Origin: Winogradskyella pacifica
GTDB lineage: Bacteria > Bacteroidota > Bacteroidia > Flavobacteriales > Flavobacteriaceae
Length of the DNA stretch: 64,000 nt
NCBI RefSeq assembly: GCF_013403915.1
Contig: NZ_JABFDI010000010.1
Span: 93,782 to 157,781, forward strand
Reading direction: 5' to 3'
In this document: positions 54,403 through 63,600 of the stretch, piece by piece
Numbering within the stretch: position 1 is the first letter of the stretch
Layout of the letters: the number at the start of each line of letters is the position of its first letter
Position numbers and translations under genes: made by a program
The notes under the pieces: generated by a model
Seen by the model: only the letters and a program-made list of their open reading frames with translations
Told to the model about the DNA's origin: nothing
Database searches by the model: none

Positions 54403-55845
54403 ATGAAAAAATCAATCATAATAGTATTGCTTCTTTTTGGGGTTTTAGCACAAGGACAAAATAAAAAATGGACCTTAAAAGAATGTGTAGAATATGCCTT
54501 AGAAAATAATATTTCTGTTAAACAAAGTGCGTTAGATTTAGAGCTTGCAGATGTAGATAAACTTACAGCGAAAGGTAATTTTTTACCATCACTTAGCGCT
54601 AGTGGTGGAGTCTCAGAAAATACAGGTTTAAGTTTTAACCCTGTAACAAATAATGCGCAAACCACCACTTTTTTATCTGTTACAGGTAGAATTAATGTAG
54701 GTTATACATTGTTTGATGGACTTAGAAATTTTAGACAATTGCAGCGCGCAGACATCTCTAAAATAGCAAGTCAATATCGTTTGGATAAAATGAAAGACGA
54801 TATTTCACTTTTTGTAGCTAATAACTATTTACAAGTCATATTAAATAAGGCAAATCTCGAGGTTTTTAAGTCTCAAAATGAAGTCACCAAAGCACAGATT
54901 CAAAGAACGCAAGAATTAGTTGATGCCGGATCTTTACCTAGAGGCGATCTTTTAGAGATTAAAGCAACAGATGCTAGTGAACAGCAATCTATTATTAATG
55001 CAGAAAATAGTATTCAGATTTCACTAATTAGTTTGGCACAATTATTATTAATTAAAGATTATGAAAATTTTGATATTGAAGATGAAGGCTACGACATCGT
55101 AGACGATGGTATTTCAAGTAAAAATGTATCAGAAATCGTATCCAAAGCTAAAGAAACACGTTCTGAAATTAAGATTGCAGAGCAAAATGTAGAATTAGCA
55201 AAAAAAGATTTACAGATTTCTAAAAGTGCTAATTACCCAACATTATCAGCTTTCTTTGGTTACGACACAAGATATACAGATGCAACATCGTTTATTCAAC
55301 AAATAGACAGTGATAATCCAATAACCACACAACAAATAGGTACGGTTGAAGGGACAGGTCAATCTGTAGTTGCTCAGGTTCCGAATACAAGTACAGTTGT
55401 TCTTGGGGCAGACCCTTTTATAGACCAACTGTATCAAAACGATGGTATTTCTTATGGCTTGCAATTAAATATTCCTATTTTAAATGGATTTACAACTAAA
55501 GGAAATATTCAAAGAAGTAAAATTAATTTAGAGCGTTCTAAATTTCAATTAGAACAAGCAGAATTAGATTTAGAATCTACAGTGTACCAAGCTTATGTTG
55601 ATGCTAAAGGAACTTTAAAATCTTATGAAGCAGCAAAATTAGCTGTAGAATCTCAAGAATTAGCTTACGATTACGCTAGAGAACGTTATGACGTTGGTCT
55701 AACCAATGCTTTCGATTTTAGCCAGTCTAAGCTTAGATATGACAACGCTAATATCGAATTAAATCGTGCTAAATACGATTACATATTTAAGTTAAAGGTT
55801 CTCGAATTGTATTTCGGAATTCCAGCAACTGAACTAAAGTTTTAA
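54403..55845 (+). CDS. TolC family outer-membrane efflux protein
   Basis: 480 residues. Signal peptide (MKKSIIIVLLLFGVLAQG), then two structurally repeated TolC halves of long helices and short strands: WTLKECVEYALENNISVKQS at the start of the first, GYTLFDGLRNFRQLQRADIS in the strand region, QISKSANYPTLSAFFGYDT in the second, and LNGFTTKGNIQRSKINLERS before the end. The trimer forms the exit duct of type I or tripartite efflux pumps. Paired with the adaptor gene two bases downstream; the perfect palindrome upstream may control both. Confidence 0.92.
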   Translation: MKKSIIIVLLLFGVLAQGQNKKWTLKECVEYALENNISVKQSALDLELADVDKLTAKGNFLPSLSASGGVSENTGLSFNPVTNNAQTTTFLSVTGRINVGYTLFDGLRNFRQLQRADISKIASQYRLDKMKDDISLFVANNYLQVILNKANLEVFKSQNEVTKAQIQRTQELVDAGSLPRGDLLEIKATDASEQQSIINAENSIQISLISLAQLLLIKDYENFDIEDEGYDIVDDGISSKNVSEIVSKAKETRSEIKIAEQNVELAKKDLQISKSANYPTLSAFFGYDTRYTDATSFIQQIDSDNPITTQQIGTVEGTGQSVVAQVPNTSTVVLGADPFIDQLYQNDGISYGLQLNIPILNGFTTKGNIQRSKINLERSKFQLEQAELDLESTVYQAYVDAKGTLKSYEAAKLAVESQELAYDYARERYDVGLTNAFDFSQSKLRYDNANIELNRAKYDYIFKLKVLELYFGIPATELKF

Positions 55846-55847
55846 TT

Positions 55848-57158
55848 ATGAGCAAAACAGTAAAAATTATTATCGGACTTTTCATTGTAGGACTATTAGT
55901 CGTAGTTGCAGGATCTAAAATGGGATGGTTTGGTGAAAAAGGAGATTTTAAAGAAGTCACTATTAAAGAAGTGACTTTAAAAGATATTGTTGAAACCGTA
56001 TCTGCTACAGGAAAGATTCAGCCAGAAGTAGAAGTGAAAATATCTTCAGAAGTATCAGGTGAAATTTTAGAGTTACCATTCAAAGAAGGTCAAGAAGTTA
56101 AGAAAGGTGATTTGTTAGTTCGTGTAAATCCAGATTTAATTCAGTCTGCGGTAAGTAGAACTCAGGCGTCGTATCAAAATGTAAGAGCAGGTTTAGAACA
56201 AGCAGAGGCTAATTTAAAACAAGCCAAAGCTGATTACGAGAGAAACCAAACTCTTTTTAACAAAGGCGTTATTTCTAAATCAGAATGGGACCGTTCTATT
56301 GCAGCTTATGAAACTGCTGTTGCTGGTAAAAGTTCGGCTTATTACAGTGTGCAAAGTGCTGCAGCTACAGTAAATGAAGCTAAAGATAATTTAAGTAGAA
56401 CAACGATTTATTCTCCAATGACAGGTACAATTTCACTCTTAAGTGTAGAGTTAGGTGAACGTGTGGTTGGCACGCAACAAATGGCGGGTACACCAATTTT
56501 GAGTGTAGCTAACCTAAAGAATATGGAAGTTGAAGTTGATGTGAATGAAAATGACATTGTAAAAGTAAATATTGGTGATTCTACAATTGTTGAAGTTGAT
56601 GCTTACTTAAAGAAACAATTTAAAGGAGTTGTTACGGCCATTGCCAATTCAGCTGCTGGTACTTTAGCCGCAGATCAGGTGACTAATTTTAAAGTTAAAG
56701 TTAGAATAATAGAAGAGTCTTATAAAGATTTAACTGAAGGGAAACCTGAAACATATTCACCTTTTAGGCCAGGAATGACTGCTACTGTAGACATCATTAC
56801 AAAAACTAGAAAAGATGCTATTTCGGTACCCATCAGTGCCATTGTGATTAAAACAGATACGAGCTCGACCAAAAAGACATATGAAAAAACAACAACTGTA
56901 GATACAGGAGATTTTGATACTGAAGAGCAAAAATTTGAATGCGTATTTGTAAACGAAAATGGCAAAGCCAAACTGAGAGTTATTAAGACAGGTATTCAAG
57001 ATGATACAAATATTGAAATCGTTTCAGGATTAACTAAAGATGATGAAATCATTACAGGGCCATACATCATGGTTTCTAAAAACCTTAGCCCAGGAGATTT
57101 AATTCAAGTAAAAAATAAAAGTTCCTTAGAAGCTTCTGACGTTAAAAGCGAGGAATAA
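55848..57158 (+). CDS. Periplasmic adaptor (membrane fusion) protein
   Basis: 436 residues. One N-terminal helix (about 4-22), a lipoyl/biotinyl-like half (VSATGKIQPEVEVKISSEVSGEI), a coiled-coil hairpin (about 100-180, AGLEQAEANLKQAKADYERN), then the second lipoyl half with TIYSPMTGTISLLSVELGERV, a beta-barrel and a membrane-proximal domain. A MacA/HlyD-type adaptor linking an inner-membrane transporter to TolC. The expected MacB-like ABC transporter gene does not follow; tsaB is next, so the pump is encoded elsewhere. Confidence 0.92.
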   Translation: MSKTVKIIIGLFIVGLLVVVAGSKMGWFGEKGDFKEVTIKEVTLKDIVETVSATGKIQPEVEVKISSEVSGEILELPFKEGQEVKKGDLLVRVNPDLIQSAVSRTQASYQNVRAGLEQAEANLKQAKADYERNQTLFNKGVISKSEWDRSIAAYETAVAGKSSAYYSVQSAAATVNEAKDNLSRTTIYSPMTGTISLLSVELGERVVGTQQMAGTPILSVANLKNMEVEVDVNENDIVKVNIGDSTIVEVDAYLKKQFKGVVTAIANSAAGTLAADQVTNFKVKVRIIEESYKDLTEGKPETYSPFRPGMTATVDIITKTRKDAISVPISAIVIKTDTSSTKKTYEKTTTVDTGDFDTEEQKFECVFVNENGKAKLRVIKTGIQDDTNIEIVSGLTKDDEIITGPYIMVSKNLSPGDLIQVKNKSSLEASDVKSEE

Positions 57159-57175
57159 AAAACACCAATTAGCTA

Positions 57176-57847
57176 ATGGCATTAGTGCTAAATATAGAAA
57201 CAGCAACTACAAATTGTTCAGTCTCTCTATCTAAGGATGGAGAGACTTTAGTTTTAAAAGAAGATAATAGTTTAGGCTATTCTCACGCAGAGACTTTACA
57301 TCTTTTTATAGATGAAGTTTTTAAGATTTCAAAAATTAAACCTTCTGAAATAGATGCTGTAGCCGTGAGTAAAGGACCTGGTTCTTATACAGGTTTACGC
57401 ATAGGTGTGTCTTCAGCAAAAGGGTTGTGTTTCGCATTAAATAAACCATTAATAGCTATTTCAACGTTAGAAAGTTTAGCGCATCAAGTAACCATTGCTG
57501 ATGGGTTTATTGTTTCGATGTTAGATGCCCGACGTATGGAAGTGTATTCAGCAATTTATAATTCAAATTTAGAATTGCATAGAGAAATAGAAGCCGAAAT
57601 CCTCACAGAAGAGAGTTTTAGCGCGCTTTTAAAGGATCATAAAGTTTATTTTGTAGGAAATGGTGTAGAAAAGACTAAAAGCTTAATTCAGCATCCTAAT
57701 GCTGTATTTGTAGATGGAAAATTACCTTCTGCAAATGAGATGGCTTCTTTAGTAGAAAATAAGCACAAAAAAAGCGACACCGAAGATGTCGCTTATTTTG
57801 AACCTTATTATTTAAAGGATTTTGTAGCTTTAAAAAAGAAAGCTTAA
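57176..57847 (+). CDS. tsaB: tRNA threonylcarbamoyladenosine biosynthesis protein TsaB
   Basis: 223 residues. ASKHA fold opening ALVLNIETATTNCSVSLSKD, with KGPGSYTGLRIGVSSAKGL typical of TsaB. It acts with TsaD and TsaE to put the t6A modification on ANN-decoding tRNAs; TsaB is the inactive partner of TsaD. Begins 17 bases after the adaptor gene and its end overlaps the convergent MscS gene by four bases. Confidence 0.92.
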   Translation: MALVLNIETATTNCSVSLSKDGETLVLKEDNSLGYSHAETLHLFIDEVFKISKIKPSEIDAVAVSKGPGSYTGLRIGVSSAKGLCFALNKPLIAISTLESLAHQVTIADGFIVSMLDARRMEVYSAIYNSNLELHREIEAEILTEESFSALLKDHKVYFVGNGVEKTKSLIQHPNAVFVDGKLPSANEMASLVENKHKKSDTEDVAYFEPYYLKDFVALKKKA

Positions 57848-58656
57848 CCTTCCTTTTGTATTTCTACTTGATGTGGGTAAGGTATATCAATACCAGCCGC
57901 ATCTAATGCTTCTTTGGTTTGTTCTGTGATATCAAATTTTACAGCCCAATAATCAGGTGTGTTAACCCAAACTCTAGTGAAAAAGTTAATTGAGCTATCC
58001 GCTAATTCAGATACGTTAATGGCTGGTGCCGGATCCTGAAGTATTAGAGGATGTTTTTGTATAACGGCTAAAATCACCTCTTTAGTTTTTTTAATGTCAG
58101 AATCGTAGCCTACGCCAAATGTCCAATCTACGCGTCGTTTATCTTCTGTTGAAAAGTTTATTATATTACCATTAGAAAGACTTCCATTAGGAATAATAAT
58201 TTCTTTGTTGTCTGGTGTTAATAACTTGGTGGTAAAGATTTCAATTTCTTTAACGGTTCCAGCTTCACCTTGTGCTTCGATATAATCGCCTAATTTAATT
58301 GGCTTAAATATCATAAGTAAAACACCGCCTGCAAAATTAGCTAAAGACCCTTGTAAAGCTAAACCTATAGCCAAACCAGCAGCAGCAATAATAGCAGCAA
58401 ATGAGGTTGTTTCAACACCCACTGTACCTAATACGACAATAATGAGAAGAATTTTTAAAACCCAACTAATAAGATTTAATAAGAATTTTTTTAGGCTTTC
58501 GTCATAATCACCTTTATTCAATGCTTTTTTAGAACCTTTTAATAGCATTTTAATTGCCCAGCCACCAATAATCCATATAAGTATAGCTCCAATAACTTTT
58601 GGGCCAAACTCAATAATAAAATTGTAACCTTCGTCAATCCATTTTTGTGTGTCCAT
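57844..58656 (-). CDS. Small-conductance mechanosensitive channel (MscS family)
   Basis: 270 residues, close to the size of Escherichia coli MscS. Three membrane helices: about 20-37, 60-80 and the pore helix ASFAAIIAAAGLAIGLALQG followed by SLANFAGGVLLMIFKP (about 87-120), with the Gly/Ala pattern of TM3. The beta domain contains KLGDYIEAQGEAGTVKEIEI and the pair LLTPDNKEIIIPNG. Opens under membrane tension to release solutes during osmotic down-shock. Confidence 0.92.
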   Translation of the reverse strand: MDTQKWIDEGYNFIIEFGPKVIGAILIWIIGGWAIKMLLKGSKKALNKGDYDESLKKFLLNLISWVLKILLIIVVLGTVGVETTSFAAIIAAAGLAIGLALQGSLANFAGGVLLMIFKPIKLGDYIEAQGEAGTVKEIEIFTTKLLTPDNKEIIIPNGSLSNGNIINFSTEDKRRVDWTFGVGYDSDIKKTKEVILAVIQKHPLILQDPAPAINVSELADSSINFFTRVWVNTPDYWAVKFDITEQTKEALDAAGIDIPYPHQVEIQKEG

Positions 58657-58677
58657 AGAATTTTTTTGATTTTTAAT

Positions 58678-59355
58678 TTATTTTGAGAGACTAGATATAT
58701 AATCAACTACCTTGATTAAATCACCTTCCTCTTTTAGATTAATTTTATTTTTCTTTATAAAAGATTTTAACTTACTTGCTTCGTTCGGAAAGGCTTTTAA
58801 TAAATCTTTCTTTTTCTGAGAAATATATGTAATCGTATCATTATAGTCTATATAATAAACATCTTTATTTCTAACATATCTTGCAGGTATGTCTTTTTCA
58901 TAGGAAGAAGCTGCATTAACTTTTTTATGAAATGTTATTGATTCTTCTTTTAAAAGTGCAGATTTGTTTGTTTCATTTACGACAACTAAAAAACCTTTTT
59001 TAGATACTCCTTTATTATTAATAAAACTTTCTGTTCTGTATAGTTTACTACTTTGACTAAATTTAATCTCATAATCAACATTGTTATCCAATAAAAGAAC
59101 TTTATTATCGCCTATATTAACTTCCATTTCACCGTTAAGTGCGTTATACCTTCCATTGTAAATCTTATCTTTAAATTGAGCTATAACTATTGGTGTGAAG
59201 TTTTTATTTATATATTTTGATCCTTCAGTATCCGTATTTTCATCAACGGCTCTAATAGAAACGATTCTTCCTCTTGAATCCACATTTACATTTTGTGCAT
59301 CAATAGCATAACAGGTACAACATAATGCAATTAATAGCATTTTAATTTTTTTCAT
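58678..59355 (-). CDS. Secreted protein of unknown function (225 aa)
   Basis: No family recognised. Signal peptide MKKIKMLLIALCCTCYAIDA with cleavage after AIDA, then a beta-rich Lys/Asn-rich domain. Visible but unassigned segments include VIAQFKDKIYNGRYNALNGE and LLLDNNVDYEIKFSQSSKLY, then a C-terminal half with FPNEASKLKSFIKKNKINLK near the end. The whole resembles small exported proteins common in this group. It lies 22 bases upstream of the MscS gene on the same strand and may be its operon partner. Confidence 0.68.
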   Translation of the reverse strand: MKKIKMLLIALCCTCYAIDAQNVNVDSRGRIVSIRAVDENTDTEGSKYINKNFTPIVIAQFKDKIYNGRYNALNGEMEVNIGDNKVLLLDNNVDYEIKFSQSSKLYRTESFINNKGVSKKGFLVVVNETNKSALLKEESITFHKKVNAASSYEKDIPARYVRNKDVYYIDYNDTITYISQKKKDLLKAFPNEASKLKSFIKKNKINLKEEGDLIKVVDYISSLSK

Positions 59356-59533
59356 AACTATCTTTTTTTAAATTAACCTAATATTAGAAGGCAGTAATCT
59401 TAGATTTTTACTTTTTATTTACTAAGGTTTTAATTTTTTTTAAGTTGGATATTACGATAACTGCCGTAAAGCTTAAATGAACTATTATTCAGACACAAAA
59501 AAAATAAAATGTGTCAGATAAATATACGAAATT

Positions 59534-60436
59534 TTAACCATTGATGGCGTTAACACTAATAGAGTTGTCATTCAGCATATCTTTCAACATAGTCTCAATA
59601 CCATTTTTAAGAGTGAAAGTTGATGATGGGCAGCCACTACAAGCTCCTTGTAATAACACTTCAACTTTTTTGGTGGCTTCATCGTAAGATATAAATTCAA
59701 TATTTCCTCCATCGCTTTCAACAGCTGGCTTAATGTATTCTTCTAAAATATTTATAATATTTTTTGAAATATCATCTAAAGCTTCGAATTTTTGCTCAAT
59801 AGCTTCTTCTGTTTTTTTCAACTGTTTCGGAGCATCATCATTTAAAATGGTTTTTCCATCTTCAACATAAGATTTTAAAAACTCTCGCAATTGAAGTGTG
59901 ATCTCTTCCCATTCTATAATATCAAACTTAGTAATAGAAATAAAATTCTTTTCCATGTAAATATTCTTCACAAATGGAAATTGGAATAAAGCTGTTGCTA
60001 AAGGAGATGGCTTAGCGTCTTCAATTGAGGTAAACTCATATAAATTTGGCACTAACACTTTGTTACATACAAATTTTAATACACCAGGATTAGGTGTGCT
60101 TTCTGCATATACAGTTACCGCAGCCTTAGGTTTTATAGCATCTTCACTTACTACAATATCATTTTTAGATAAATAATCTTCAATTTGTTGCGCAACTTCA
60201 TTTTCTACATCTTTCCATTCAACGATATTGTAACGTTCTATGGCTATAAAATTTGAAGCGATATATACTTTTTTAACAAATGGAAGGTAAAATAATTGCT
60301 GAGCCAAAGGAGAATGTTTGGCGTCGTCTATGTTGTTGAACTCGAAACTATTATGATTGGTTAAAAATCGATCAGCCTCAAATTTCTTAATGGCGTCGTT
60401 AGAAGTAGAGACTATTGAAATCTTAGTTTGTGACAT
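59534..60436 (-). CDS. Nfu-type iron-sulfur scaffold with two N-terminal Nfu domains
   Basis: 300 residues from the ATG at 60436 (the frame extends to 60451, but a -7 box at 60456-60449 overlaps that upstream ATG, so the later start is chosen). Two tandem Nfu_N-like domains: about 6-90 and 105-190, each with a (SP)LAQQLF/LATALF-type helix and a following FVKxxYxxxNFI strand. The last part is a NifU_C domain with GGNIEFISYDE and GACSGCPSSTFTLKNGIETM, whose CxxC binds the cluster. Acts as an iron-sulfur cluster carrier. Doubling of the N-terminal domain is the unusual feature. Confidence 0.88.
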   Translation of the reverse strand: MSQTKISIVSTSNDAIKKFEADRFLTNHNSFEFNNIDDAKHSPLAQQLFYLPFVKKVYIASNFIAIERYNIVEWKDVENEVAQQIEDYLSKNDIVVSEDAIKPKAAVTVYAESTPNPGVLKFVCNKVLVPNLYEFTSIEDAKPSPLATALFQFPFVKNIYMEKNFISITKFDIIEWEEITLQLREFLKSYVEDGKTILNDDAPKQLKKTEEAIEQKFEALDDISKNIINILEEYIKPAVESDGGNIEFISYDEATKKVEVLLQGACSGCPSSTFTLKNGIETMLKDMLNDNSISVNAING

Positions 60437-60448
60437 CTTTTTTATTTG

Positions 60449-60456
60449 CAAAAGTA
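60449..60456 (-). promoter_or_regulatory. -7 box of the Nfu gene
   Basis: Minus-strand TACTTTTG (plus-strand CAAAAGTA) matches TAnnTTTG, 13 bases upstream of the chosen ATG. It implies an almost leaderless transcript. Confidence 0.5.
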
Positions 60457-60617
60457 TGAAATATCAAGCTTAAAAGTTCAACCTTTAGATGATGTTTTAT
60501 AACTATAAATAAAGTCAATTGATATAATTTGACTAAATTTCGTGATCAACCAAATTTACGCGTCGTTTTTTGTTTTAACTTATAAGTTTTAGCGTAATTG
60601 AATTGAAGTATTGAATT

Positions 60618-63600
60618 ATGAAAAAAACCTTATGTTTTCTTGCCTTAATGATCTCTACAATTAGTTTTGCTCAAGATATATCAATGCAAAACGGAACGTT
60701 TACACGTTGTGCACCAGATAAGTTTTTTGATTCTGGCGGGGAGTATGGTAATTATGATACAGATGAAAATTTTGTAACTACTATTTGTCCAGAAAACCCA
60801 GGTGAATTTACAATTCTTGATTTTCAGTTCTTCTTTACACAGACAGGTGATGACGGAGATGTAATGACTATTTATGATGGTGATAATAATACGACAGCAC
60901 CAGTATTGGGGATTTATGATGGGCCTGTTGGAGCTTTTAATGTTAGAGCTTCGGAAACTAATGCTTCAGGTTGTTTAACTATTGAGTTTATTTCTAATGA
61001 GAATGGAACTAGTCCTGGTTGGGATGCTGATATCTTATGTGCTACAGCTTGTCAGGATATTATTGCAACTGTAGATAGTACAATTCCTGCCGCTAATGAT
61101 GCTGGCGTTATAGGGATTCTGCCAGGGGAGTCCGTTGACTTTTCTGGAAGCGCAACATTTTCTATAGCCGATACTGGTGCTACTTATGATTGGGATTTTG
61201 GTGACGGAAATGATGCTACTGGAGTTAATGCGACTCATACTTTTAATAGTCCGGGGACGTATACGATTTCGTTAACAGTTACCGATGCCAATCCACAAGG
61301 TTGTTCAGATACGGCCACAATCACCGTTTTTGTATTAGGACCAAATATTGTTGTAGATCAAGATATTTTTACTGTAGACCAATTAATTGAAAATGTTTTA
61401 GTAAATAGCCCATGTGCATCTGTATCTAATGTTATTGCTGTAACAGGAAATACACACAGTGCCGATGAACCAAATGGGATCGGTTATTTTTTTAGTAATG
61501 GAACTGATTTTCCTTTTGAAGATGGTTTGTTGCTAACTAGTGGTGATGCTAGTAATGCGGCTGGACCTAATAATGTTACTTTAAGTGATGGGACTGCTGC
61601 TTGGCCTGGCGATGATAGCTTAGATTCGGCAGTTGGGGTCAATTCTCTAAATGCTACCTCCATTCAATTCGATTTTATTCCTTTGGCAGATAGTATAACC
61701 TTTCAATTTTTTATGGCTTCCGAAGAGTATAATATGGGGAGTTTTGAATGTAATTATTCCGATGCTTTTGCTTTTCTTCTAACAGATTCCTCTGGTAATG
61801 TTACTAATTTAGCAGTTTTGCCAAATTCAAATGACCCTATCTTGGTGACGAACGTACATCCCGATAATGGGGAATGGTGTGGAGGTGCCAATGAACAGTA
61901 TTTTGGTGGTTATATCCCTGATGGACAGCCTCCAATAGCCTTTGATGGTCAAACCCGAATTTTTACGGCGAGGGCTCCAGTTGTTTCAGGTGAAACATAT
62001 ACCATAAAATATGTGATTGCAGATGATGGGGATAATCAATTAGATTCAGGTGTTTTCATAAAAGCAGGAAGTTTCAATTTAGGTGGAAATTTAGGTGATG
62101 ATATGACTATTGAACGTGGGAATGCCCAATGTTATGGTACAGAGGTAATATTAGATACAAGGCTCGATACCGCAAGTCATGTTTGGTATAAAGATGGAGT
62201 TGTTATTCCTGGTGAAACCTCTTCAACTTTCAGTGTCACTGAGCCAGGAATCTATTTTGCTGATTTTGAATTAGATAATGTTTGTTCTGGTTCTGCAGAT
62301 TCAGTAACGATAGAATTTAAAGATAGTCCAATTGCTAATACTGCTATAGATTTAGTAGAATGTAGTGAAACAGGTGCAGAGGAGTTTAATCTTGCAGTGA
62401 ACGATACTAATGTATTAGGAAGTCAAGATTCAACAAGTTTTCCTATAAGTTATCACTTATCAGAACAAGATGCCATAGATAATTTAGGGGCTTTACCAAG
62501 TCTCTATACTAATACCGCTAGTCCTCAAATCATTTGGGCACGTATAGCCGAGGTTTCACAAACTTGTTTTTCTATAACGTCATTTTCGTTAACTACAGTA
62601 TTAGCTCCTACAATTAATCCTGTTGCAGATTTAGAAATCTGTGATGATATAACTAATGACGGTTTCGCTAATTTTGATTTGAGCGCACAAACATTAAATA
62701 TATTAGGAGCGCAATCTCTAGCAGATTTTACGGTGACTTATCATTTAAATTTTGCAGATGCCGATTCAGGAGATAATGCTTTACCTTTAGACTATACGAA
62801 TACTGTAGATTCACAACCTATATTTGTTAGAGTGACGAGTTTAGGGGATACAAACTGTTATAGTGCTTCAACGTCTGCCATGTTTAATTTAGTGGTTAAT
62901 AATAGAGCTTTAGCCACACCTCCCAATGATTTGGAAGTGTGTGACGACATTAGCAATGATGGACTTGCTACTTTTGATTTAAACAGTCAAAAAGGTGTTA
63001 TTCTTGGAGGGCAAGATCCAATGGTCTACGAGGTCTCATTTCATACGAGCCAAGATGATGCAAATAATAATGCTGATGCGTTACCAGAGAGTTACACTAA
63101 CAACACAGTAAATCTAGAAACGGTATATGTAAGGGTAGAAGATCCATTATTTCCGAGTTGTTATAGTACCACAACTTTCGATTTAATAGTTAACCCCCTA
63201 CCACAATTAGTAGCGCCAAGTGCTTTAGAAGTTTGTGACGATGGTACGCCAGACGGTCTCACAGAAATGGATTTAAGTCTAAAGAACACAGAAATCACAG
63301 GAAACAATCCTGCATATTCTGTAAGTTACTATGAGACTTTGGTAGAAGCAGAAACAGAAACAAATCCATTGCCAACTTTATATACCAATACAAGTAATGG
63401 ACAAATCATTTTTGTACGTGTAGAAAACATCAATACAGGCTGTTACGATACCACTAATTTAGAATTAGTAGTAGAGCAAGCGCCAATAGCCTTTACACCA
63501 CAGCCACTGAGATACTGTGATCCAGATAATGATGGTTTTGGGGTGTTTACACTTACGGATGCTGATAATGAAATTACTGGCGGAGCCTCAGGTCTAGAGG

